Shown in pieces: positions 1-5,885 of a DNA stretch of 7,695 nucleotides. Numbering within the stretch: position 1 is the stretch's first letter; every line of letters begins with the position of its first letter. Origin of the DNA: Candidatus Didemnitutus sp. Lineage in GTDB: Bacteria; Verrucomicrobiota; Verrucomicrobiia; Opitutales; Opitutaceae. The stretch spans positions 1 through 7,695 of the forward strand of contig JAUXOH010000096.1 of NCBI GenBank assembly GCA_030682505.1. Reading direction: 5' to 3'. The position numbers and the translations under genes are program-made. The notes beneath the pieces are model-generated. The model had not been told where the DNA came from and ran no database searches. It saw nothing but the letters and a program-made list of their open reading frames with translations.

Positions 1-108
1 GGGTCCCCGCTGGAGAGGGCCTCGGCCGTGAGCCCAGCCGAACGGGTGGCGAAAGCGCGCCGGGGTGTGTCGGAGCCCGCCCACCGCTCTCCGCGCACAG
101 TCCACTTC
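1..108. other. Region after hsdS with no recognisable feature
   Basis: This is the stretch downstream of the hsdS stop codon, up to the window edge. No ORF with recognisable protein content enters it. The plus-strand frame starting at base 1 stays open to a TAA at 151-153, but its translation is rich in S, P, R and A and resembles no family I know. I see no hairpin followed by a T-run on the minus strand, so no intrinsic terminator for the hsd operon can be called here. Confidence 0.5.
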
Positions 109-1527
109 TCACCCCCTGCGCCTCTTCCGTCCGCGCGGCTCTGCAACTCTTAACTCCCGGGGCTCCGGCTCGGGGTATTTGTTCTCCTTTGTCGGGCCGG
201 CGCTCGTCGCCGTGCCTTTCCCCGCCCGCAGCCGCTCCAACAACACCGCCGCCGGTTCATCCGCCGGATCCTGCGGCACGAGTTTGCCGGCGAAGGCGCG
301 GGCGAGGAGCGACGGCGTCAGCCGGTCCACCTGCGCCTGCGCCTTGGCGTAGCGCGCCTCGATCTTGTCGGCCAGCGCGAACAAGGCCTCCACCCGGCGG
401 ACGATCTCCTGCTGCTCGGAGAGAGGCGGAAGAACGACGACAACGTCTCGAATGTTCTCCAGGTTCAATCCGGGTTTCCCTTGGCCGTATGCAGCAGCAA
501 GGAGCTGCTTGCGACCGTGGCTTGGACAAACGAGCGCATGAAAAACAAACTTGCTCAGGCGAATGTCCTGCAGCCTAGCCAACGCGACATGTTGGCTGAT
601 GTAGGCATCTTTAATGGGCCTCTCCACCAGCGCCGACTTTGTGACGTTGGCACCGGTAATCGTGACCAGAAGATCGTGCTGCCGCACGCGCGTTCGAAAA
701 CCTTCGGCACCCTCTGGAGGTCGAACATACGCGATGTCGTCTAGGTTCAAATAGTCCGCGTTGATGTTCTGCGCCCTGATAAAGGTTGAACCCGACTCGG
801 CGTAGTATTTAGCCCAGCCTCGCGAGCCGCTAGTCACTAGCGATGTAAGCCTCCCAAGGCTTGTCGCGCGCCAATTTGCAGGAACCTCTTCATCGGTTTC
901 GATTGTATCACACGCATATGGCTCGGCATTCGTGTTTGCCTCCCGCCAACCGGCCGTGAGGCGGCCGGAGCAGGCGGCGGCAAGGACGGATTGGCGGAAG
1001 CGTTTGAGCAGGGTCGGAATCTTCTCCAGCCGCCGCTGGCAGGCCTCCACCTTGCCTAGCACCTGCTCCAGCTTCGCCACGATCCGCCGCTGCTCGGCAA
1101 GTGGGGCGAGTGGAACAGTTAAGTTCCAGAATACCTCGGGATCGACATGGGGAATGCCCGTTCCGCGAGTGTTCGAGTTAACATGTTCAAACTGACTCTG
1201 GAGCCAGCGATAAATATATAAGCGATCACCGGTCTTTGGCTGAAGCGCCATGATGGTTGAACCAATTGCGCCGTCGCGCCCAAGTCCGGCCCAGCCACTT
1301 CTAGCACCATCCCAAACAACCAATACGTCAGCGGTTGTCGCCACCCGTGAGCTAGCCACCTCAGCGTATTCTCGAAAAACCCCTCTTTCTATGGCATGAA
1401 TATCGAGGTATGGAACGAAGCGCCGACTTGGCTCGGGCTGCGTAATGTTGGGCTTCTTGCCTTTTCGAGCAGAGACCAGCTCATCAAGAAGTATAGGCAC
1501 CCATCCCAGCGGCATTTCGTCGCTCAC
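109..1527 (-). CDS. hsdS: Type I restriction-modification system specificity subunit S (HsdS)
   Basis: HsdS is the DNA-recognition subunit of a type I restriction-modification enzyme. It binds a bipartite target and positions two HsdM subunits, and in the full complex two HsdR. The 472-residue length is normal. The layout is two half-repeats: target-recognition domain 1 (about residues 1-138), central conserved region with a long helix (about 139-196, LAPLAEQRRIV at 140-150), domain 2 (about 197-365) and the second conserved region (about 366-436, LPPLSEQQEIV at 366-376). The gene starts at a GTG (1525-1527) that overlaps the hsdM stop as GTGA, with GAGGAGGG 9 nt upstream. Both recognition domains are poorer in GC than the neighbours: 30 of 60 bases at 541-600, against 45 of 60 at 2041-2100 in hsdM. 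This suggests domain exchange. The C-terminal tail (about 437-472) is low in complexity and ends in a basic run (GRKRRRG). The recognised DNA sequence cannot be deduced by eye. Confidence 0.95.
   Translation of the reverse strand: MSDEMPLGWVPILLDELVSARKGKKPNITQPEPSRRFVPYLDIHAIERGVFREYAEVASSRVATTADVLVVWDGARSGWAGLGRDGAIGSTIMALQPKTGDRLYIYRWLQSQFEHVNSNTRGTGIPHVDPEVFWNLTVPLAPLAEQRRIVAKLEQVLGKVEACQRRLEKIPTLLKRFRQSVLAAACSGRLTAGWREANTNAEPYACDTIETDEEVPANWRATSLGRLTSLVTSGSRGWAKYYAESGSTFIRAQNINADYLNLDDIAYVRPPEGAEGFRTRVRQHDLLVTITGANVTKSALVERPIKDAYISQHVALARLQDIRLSKFVFHALVCPSHGRKQLLAAAYGQGKPGLNLENIRDVVVVLPPLSEQQEIVRRVEALFALADKIEARYAKAQAQVDRLTPSLLARAFAGKLVPQDPADEPAAVLLERLRAGKGTATSAGPTKENKYPEPEPRELRVAEPRGRKRRRG
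144..157. repeat. Pair of heptanucleotide units in the 3' end of hsdS
   Basis: Two adjacent 7-bp units, CAACTCT and TAACTCC, lie within the low-complexity 3' end of hsdS and encode part of the tail around ELRV (residues 458-461). Two imperfect units can arise by chance. They are noted because a clearer heptad array sits between hsdR and hsdM in the same operon. Confidence 0.3.
401..419. repeat. Conserved-region direct repeat, copy in the distal half of hsdS
   Basis: The plus strand here reads ACGATCTCCTGCTGCTCGG and matches 16 of 19 bases of the copy at 1079-1097. It encodes the LSEQQEIV motif at the start of the second conserved region of HsdS. The paired sites flank the second recognition domain and could serve as short homology for domain exchange. 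Confidence 0.6.
1079..1097. repeat. Conserved-region direct repeat, copy in the proximal half of hsdS
   Basis: This is the partner of the repeat at 401-419, reading ACGATCCGCCGCTGCTCGG. It encodes the LAEQRRIV motif at the start of the central conserved region of HsdS. The two copies reflect the internal duplication typical of HsdS proteins. Confidence 0.6.
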
Positions 1528-2978
1528 TTCGCCCCGCCCTCCTCGCGCTCCACCAGTGCGATGATCTCCTTGAGTTCGTCCACGACGGCTTCGAGTTCGG
1601 TGACGGCTTCAGCGGCAAGGTCCTGCGGCTCCGGGAGGGAGTCGCTGTCTTCCAGTGTGTTGTCCTTGAGCCAGGTGACGTCGAGTTTGTAGCCGCGGGC
1701 CTTGATCTCGCTGAGGGTGAACTTCCGAAACCTGCCCGTCTCGCCGAGGTCAGCGCGGCGGCTGAGGCCGTTGGGGTCCTTGCCGTAGCATTTCTCGAAC
1801 TCCGCGAAATGGGCGTCGGTCAGCGGACGGTCCTTCTTGGTGATGCCGGGCACGTTGGACCGGGCGTCGAAAATCCAAGTCGCCTCGGTGGGCCGGCCTT
1901 TCTGGAGGAAGACGACGTTGGCCTTCACACCCTGGCTGTAGGGCGTGAACGTGCCGCGCGGCAGCCGCAGCACGGTGTGCACGGCGCAGTCCTGCATGAT
2001 GAGCCCGAAGACCTCGCCGGCCTTGCCCTCGAAGAGGCAGTTGTCGGGCAGCACGAGGGCGGCGCGGCCGCCGGGCTTGAGCACGGTGAGCACGTGCTGC
2101 ACAAAGTTGAGCTGCTTGTTGCTCGTCTCGATCGTGAAATCCTCGCGATCAGGTGCTTGGTTGGCGCCCTTGGTGCCAAAGGGCGGGTTGGTGAGCACGC
2201 AGTCGTAGCGCTCGCCGCGGTCGGGCTCGTAGATGGTGTCGCCGAGGTGGATCTGCGGCTCCACGCCGTGGAGGAAGAGGTTCATCAGCGCCAGCCGGCG
2301 CGGGCGCGGCACGAGGTCCTGGCCAAAATAGGTTTTATTTTTGATGCGCCGGGCGTCGGCCCGCTCGAACACGCCTTTGGCCTCGGCGACGAGCCATTCG
2401 TAGGCGCAGACGAGGAAACCGCCGGTGCCGCAGGCGGGGTCGGCGATGCGGAAGTCGGGTTTGCCCCGCGGGTCGGGCTTCATCACCCGGCAGATGGACT
2501 GGATGAGCGGGCGGGGCGTGAAGTATTGGCCGGCGCCCTTCTTGCCCTCGCTGGCGGCCTTTTCGAGCAGGCCTTCAAAGGCGGCGCCCTTCACATCGAC
2601 GTCCATGGCCGACCACTCCTCCTCGTCGATCATGCCGATGAGGCGCTTGAGATTAACCGGGTTGTTGAAGCGCGGGACCGACTGCGTGAAGATCGCGCCG
2701 AGGATGCCGGGCTGCTCGCGGAGCTTGCGGAGGATGTCGGCGTAGTGATCGGTGAGGGCGATGCCGGAAGGCTCGCAGAGGCTGGCCCAGGAGCAGTCGG
2801 CGGTGTCCTCGCGTCCGCGGGCGTCCTTGACCTTCACCTGGGAGAGGTCGATCCCGCGCTCCTCGGCCATTTTCAGGAACAGCAGGTAGGTGAGCTGCTC
2901 GATGTAATCGCCGTAGTCCACGCCGTCGTGACGGAGCGTATGGCAGAAACCCCAGAGTTTGTTGACGATGTCGGACAT
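1524..2978 (-). CDS. hsdM: Type I restriction-modification system DNA methyltransferase subunit M (HsdM)
   Basis: HsdM is an N6-adenine DNA methyltransferase. With HsdS it forms the M2S1 modification enzyme that protects host DNA, using S-adenosylmethionine. The 484 residues are a normal length. An N-terminal helical HsdM_N region (about 1-130) is followed by the catalytic N6_Mtase domain. That domain shows GQYFTP (150-155, motif X), the AdoMet-binding motif DPACGTGGF (180-188) and the catalytic NPPF (264-267). The C-terminus (about 445-480) is acidic and probably helical. All key residues are present, so the enzyme should be active. The ATG at 2976-2978 begins MSDIVNKLWGF, a usual start for this family. 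The 12 bases before it are pyrimidine-rich on the coding strand and give no Shine-Dalgarno. A heptanucleotide repeat occupies the space where one would be expected. The gene lies 65 bp after hsdR and its stop overlaps the hsdS start by 4 bp, which indicates one operon. Confidence 0.97.
   Translation of the reverse strand: MSDIVNKLWGFCHTLRHDGVDYGDYIEQLTYLLFLKMAEERGIDLSQVKVKDARGREDTADCSWASLCEPSGIALTDHYADILRKLREQPGILGAIFTQSVPRFNNPVNLKRLIGMIDEEEWSAMDVDVKGAAFEGLLEKAASEGKKGAGQYFTPRPLIQSICRVMKPDPRGKPDFRIADPACGTGGFLVCAYEWLVAEAKGVFERADARRIKNKTYFGQDLVPRPRRLALMNLFLHGVEPQIHLGDTIYEPDRGERYDCVLTNPPFGTKGANQAPDREDFTIETSNKQLNFVQHVLTVLKPGGRAALVLPDNCLFEGKAGEVFGLIMQDCAVHTVLRLPRGTFTPYSQGVKANVVFLQKGRPTEATWIFDARSNVPGITKKDRPLTDAHFAEFEKCYGKDPNGLSRRADLGETGRFRKFTLSEIKARGYKLDVTWLKDNTLEDSDSLPEPQDLAAEAVTELEAVVDELKEIIALVEREEGGAK
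1537..1544 (-). promoter_or_regulatory. Ribosome binding site of hsdS
   Basis: The coding strand reads GAGGAGGG inside the last codons of hsdM, 9 nt before the GTG start of hsdS. It is the clearest Shine-Dalgarno among the four starts visible in this window and supports the GTG over the internal ATG three codons later. It also encodes part of the EREEGG end of HsdM, so the purine run may be partly a coding effect. Confidence 0.6.
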
Positions 2979-2988
2979 GGGAGGGGAA

Positions 2989-3016
2989 GTAGCGAGAAGC
3001 GGGGAGCGGGTAGCGA
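2989..3016. repeat. Degenerate heptanucleotide tandem repeat between hsdR and hsdM
   Basis: Four contiguous 7-bp units on the plus strand read GTAGCGA, GAAGCGG, GGAGCGG and GTAGCGA (consensus GNAGCGR); the first and last are identical. The repeat fills the middle of the 65-bp gap between the hsdR stop and the hsdM start, ending 10 nt from the hsdM ATG. It is transcribed with the operon as a C-rich leader (CGCTAC-type units). It resembles the short tandem heptad repeats scattered in some bacterial genomes, but the family cannot be confirmed without the rest of the genome. Confidence 0.7.
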
Positions 3017-3043
3017 GGAGAAATTGACCGCCACCGTGCAGGC

Positions 3044-5728
3044 TCAGGCGGCGACTTCCTCGTTCACGCGGCCGATGATCGCCGGGAGCTGATTGCCGAA
3101 GAGCCGGCGGGCGCGGGCGGCGCCGCCGCGATTGGCGAAGAGCGGCTGGTTGTCGAAATCTTCCTCGTCGAGGGACAGGTTGGCGATCAGGTGCTCGCGG
3201 ATCAGCTGCATCCAGTCACGCTGTTCGGGGGTGAGGGTCAGTTTCTTTTCGAGCCGCACAAAGGCGGCGGCCACCCGCTCCTCGGCGGAGAGCAGGGGTG
3301 ATTCCTCGACAGCGGCATGCTTGACCAGCGAGATGACGTCGGCGGCGTCGCGGTGGCCGAGCTTCCGATGGGCCTTGCGCAGCTTCCCCTCGTCGAACTG
3401 GTGGCGCTGCATCTCGTCGCGCAACTGCTGGAGAGGAGCCGGTCCCCAGCCGGCCGGGGCGCGGAGGAGCACGCCCAGCGCCTGCACCCGGCTGGCGTTC
3501 TCGCGCACGAAGCGGCTAAAGGCGGTGAGGTAGTCCTCCGGTTTGTCGAAATTGCCGAAACGCTCGATCTCCTGTGAGGTAACCTGGTCTTCCACGCCGG
3601 GTGCGATGAGAAAGGTCCGCCGGGCGCGCGGGTAGTTTTCGAGCAGCTTCTGGAAATCGGGATCGCGCAGCAGGCGCATCGTGCCGCCGAAATCCTGTTC
3701 CAGCGCGGCGGGCAGGTCGCGGGCGAAGCGGGCCACGTCGCCCTCGGGCAGCCAGCGGGCAAACTCGACGCGCGCCTCGCCGCTCATAGCCTTGGCGATG
3801 CGATGCAGGCGCTTGACGAGCACGCCGGTCCAGTAGCCCCGGTCCACGTTGTCCCAGATGTTGGCGATGACCTGAGGCAGGGGCACCGGGGTGGAGCGCG
3901 GCTCCTCGATCTGGAAATTAGACGCGCCCCGGAAGTAGCGGATCAGCGTGCCGTCAAAGCAGTCGAACACGGTGAACTTCTCCTTGCCGATGGCGTCGCA
4001 GCGCCGGGTGCCGCGGCCGAGCATCTGCTCCCAGAGGATGCGCGACCGCACCGGCCGCAGAAAAACGATAAACTCCAGCGCCGGGATGTCCACGCCGGTG
4101 GAAAGCAGGTCCACGGTGACGACCACGCCGGGCTTGGGGCGGTTGCGAAACTCGCGGATGCGCTGGAGCGGCCGGTCCACCGAAGGGCTGCCGGTGATCT
4201 TTTGGACAAAATCGTCGCCGCGGTTGAAAAGCCGGCGCGCGAGGTGGACGAGCTGGTCGGCGTGGGAGGTGTGCGGCAGGTCGTTGGCGGCGAAAATGAG
4301 GGTCTTGGGGAAAACGCCGGTTTCCTTCTCCCGCTCCAACGCGTAGCGGGCGATCTCCTCGAGGATGCGCTGGTTGCTTTGCGGGGCGGTGACCGAGCGT
4401 TCGACGTCGGGAGCGGCGAAGGCACGCTCATCCTCGATGAGATCGAGCTGCTGGGCGCCGCTTTCGGTGTCCACGTTGGCCACGGCCTCGCCCTCGCGCA
4501 GGAAGACGCCGTTGAGCCGCACGTCGGAGCGGATCGCCACCGCATCCCAATCCACGAGGTAACCATCGCGGACGGCTTCCTCGATGCCGTAGCGGAATAC
4601 GGGCTGGCCAAACAAGGCCACCGTGTGGGCGGCGGGCGTGGCGGTAAGCCCGATCTTGGTGGCGGAAAAATGATCCAGCGTTGCCCGCCAGATACCGAGT
4701 TCGTCGGCCGAGTAGCCCCGATGGCACTCGTCGGCGATGATGACATCGAAGACGTGGCGCGGGATCTCGAGCCGGTCGGCCTCGTCGTCGCGCTCGGCCT
4801 CGTCCCCGGTCTGGGCAAAGCCGCCCTGGGCGCCGAAGAGATAGCGAGCCATCCGCTGGATCGTGCAGACATAGACGAAGGTGTGCACCGGCGACGGTGC
4901 GGTCAGATACTCCTGCGGCAGGACCTTCGGATCGAAGGGTTCGTCCTCGCCGAAATCCTCGCGTTGAAAACGCTGGCTGTAGACCTCGTATTCCTGGGTG
5001 AACTTGAAGCCCGAGGGCGTGCCGAAGGCGTTGAACTCGCGCACGGCCTGGGCCGCCAGCGCCTTGCGGTCGACGAGAAAAAGGATGCGGCGGGCGAACT
5101 TGGTTTCGAGCAGGCGGTGGATCTGCGCGACCGTGAGGAACGTCTTGCCGGTGCCCGTGGCCATCGCGACGAGCATTTGCCGCTGGTTGACCGCCAAGCG
5201 CCCCTCAATGGCGCGGATGCAGCGGTCCTGGTAGTCGCGCAGCCTCGTGATCCGGCTCGGCGGCGTGGCTTGAAGCCGGGCAATGGCGGAGGCCGGCTCC
5301 TGCGCAAAGCGCGCCGCCAACTCGGCCGGACTCGGCAGGTGCGGGACCTGCGAAGAGAGCGCGTCCGGCGCGCGTTCGTCCACGTGCCAAACGACCTCGC
5401 CGTTCGTCGCGTAGAGAAACGGCACCTTGAAGCCACGCCAGTCTCCTGCGGCTGGGGCTGCGCCACGCGAATAGCGGCGGGCCTGCTCAAGGACGTTCTG
5501 CGGAGCCGTCGCCACTTTCTTTGCCTCGATGATGCCCAGCCACTGGCCGTCCACAAACAACGCATAATCCGCGGGCCCACTGACCGTGGGAAACTCTGTT
5601 ACCGCATGCGCCGTCAGCGAGGAAAGATCCAGGTCTTCGCGATAGGACACGATTGTCCAAGGTGGTCGGGCTTCGGTCAGCCGGCGATCAATGCGGGTCT
5701 TGCGGGTCAGCCACTCGGATTCGGACAT
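3044..5728 (-). CDS. hsdR: Type I restriction enzyme subunit R (HsdR), nuclease plus SF2 translocase
   Basis: HsdR is the motor and nuclease subunit. It uses ATP to pull DNA through the bound complex and cuts unmodified DNA away from the recognition site. The 894 residues suit the shorter, EcoEI-like (type IB) class. The nuclease domain has D54, E68-A-K70 and the QxxxY motif Q82-Y86, characteristic of HsdR PD-(D/E)xK sites. The translocase has Walker A ATGTGKT (190-196), the DEAD-box variant DECH (333-336), LTATP (361-365), STGVDIP (543-549) and the arginine-finger motif QMLGRGTRR (568-576). The C-terminal 290 or so residues are helical and probably bind the M2S core, as in the EcoEI_R_C family. 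No motif is lost. The start is well fixed: an in-frame TGA (5735-5737) lies two codons upstream of the ATG, with only ACG and ATT between them. No Shine-Dalgarno precedes it. This is the first gene of the hsd operon, 157 bp after a same-strand permease gene. Confidence 0.97.
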   Translation of the reverse strand: MSESEWLTRKTRIDRRLTEARPPWTIVSYREDLDLSSLTAHAVTEFPTVSGPADYALFVDGQWLGIIEAKKVATAPQNVLEQARRYSRGAAPAAGDWRGFKVPFLYATNGEVVWHVDERAPDALSSQVPHLPSPAELAARFAQEPASAIARLQATPPSRITRLRDYQDRCIRAIEGRLAVNQRQMLVAMATGTGKTFLTVAQIHRLLETKFARRILFLVDRKALAAQAVREFNAFGTPSGFKFTQEYEVYSQRFQREDFGEDEPFDPKVLPQEYLTAPSPVHTFVYVCTIQRMARYLFGAQGGFAQTGDEAERDDEADRLEIPRHVFDVIIADECHRGYSADELGIWRATLDHFSATKIGLTATPAAHTVALFGQPVFRYGIEEAVRDGYLVDWDAVAIRSDVRLNGVFLREGEAVANVDTESGAQQLDLIEDERAFAAPDVERSVTAPQSNQRILEEIARYALEREKETGVFPKTLIFAANDLPHTSHADQLVHLARRLFNRGDDFVQKITGSPSVDRPLQRIREFRNRPKPGVVVTVDLLSTGVDIPALEFIVFLRPVRSRILWEQMLGRGTRRCDAIGKEKFTVFDCFDGTLIRYFRGASNFQIEEPRSTPVPLPQVIANIWDNVDRGYWTGVLVKRLHRIAKAMSGEARVEFARWLPEGDVARFARDLPAALEQDFGGTMRLLRDPDFQKLLENYPRARRTFLIAPGVEDQVTSQEIERFGNFDKPEDYLTAFSRFVRENASRVQALGVLLRAPAGWGPAPLQQLRDEMQRHQFDEGKLRKAHRKLGHRDAADVISLVKHAAVEESPLLSAEERVAAAFVRLEKKLTLTPEQRDWMQLIREHLIANLSLDEEDFDNQPLFANRGGAARARRLFGNQLPAIIGRVNEEVAA

Positions 5729-5770
5729 CGTAATTCAGGAGACACCGCGGCGGGCCCGGCCCCAGTATCA

Positions 5771-5826
5771 AGCGAGCTCACTGTTCTCGAACCGAACCAC
5801 AGCGGCAATTTGAAAATGAGCTCGTT
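5771..5826. promoter_or_regulatory. Inverted repeat in the hsdR leader (possible operator or RNA hairpin)
   Basis: The arms CGAGCTCA (5773-5780) and TGAGCTCG (5817-5824) are exact reverse complements. In minus-strand RNA the helix extends by one G-U and one A-U pair inward, giving 10 continuous pairs. Each arm also contains the palindrome GAGCTC, so the arms could act as two separate protein-binding sites. The loop of 32 nt holds the repeated hexamer CGAACC. The element lies 45-98 nt upstream of the hsdR start. No T-run follows, so it is not a typical intrinsic terminator for the upstream permease gene. Its role is inferred from position only. Confidence 0.4.
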
Positions 5827-5855
5827 CCTGATTCCCGCAGTGCGCCCCGGTCCAC

Positions 5856-5876
5856 TTGTAATCTATTAAGTTACAA
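5856..5876. promoter_or_regulatory. AT-rich dyad between the permease gene and hsdR (possible operator or promoter core)
   Basis: An exact 6-bp inverted repeat, TTGTAA (5856-5861) and TTACAA (5871-5876), has a 9-bp AT-rich spacer. It stands out in GC-rich surroundings and begins 10 bp past the permease stop codon. The geometry fits a site for a dimeric regulator. On the minus strand a weak sigma-70-like arrangement (CTGACC, 18 bp, TAGATT) overlaps it, each hexamer matching the consensus at 4 of 6 positions. This is too weak to call a promoter with confidence. It is the most AT-rich part of the gap before hsdR. Confidence 0.35.
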
Positions 5877-5885
5877 ACCGCCGGG

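Noticed and set aside
65..352. A 95-codon plus-strand open frame overlapping the hsdS 3' end
   Set aside because: Its S, R, P and A-rich translation has no motif, and most of it is antisense to the conserved C-terminal region of HsdS.
2989..3016. The heptad repeat as a CRISPR-like array
   Set aside because: The units are 7 bp, contiguous and without spacers, so they are a simple tandem repeat.
2979..3043. A small gene or extra defence component between hsdR and hsdM
   Set aside because: The gap is only 65 bp, consists largely of the heptad repeat and contains no start codon and frame of useful length.
1809..3092. A 427-codon plus-strand open frame opposite hsdM
   Set aside because: It is antisense to a well-supported hsdM gene, shows no recognisable domain and has the same shadow composition. 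It merely runs past the hsdM start and the heptad repeat into the hsdR end.
5771..5826. The inverted repeat as an intrinsic terminator of the permease gene
   Set aside because: The loop is long (32 nt) and no T-run follows on the minus strand, so it does not fit an intrinsic terminator.
3803..5869. A 688-codon plus-strand open frame opposite hsdR
   Set aside because: It lies antisense to hsdR, whose motifs are unmistakable. Its translation is rich in V, H, D, A and L without any family motif, as expected for the complement of GC-rich coding DNA.
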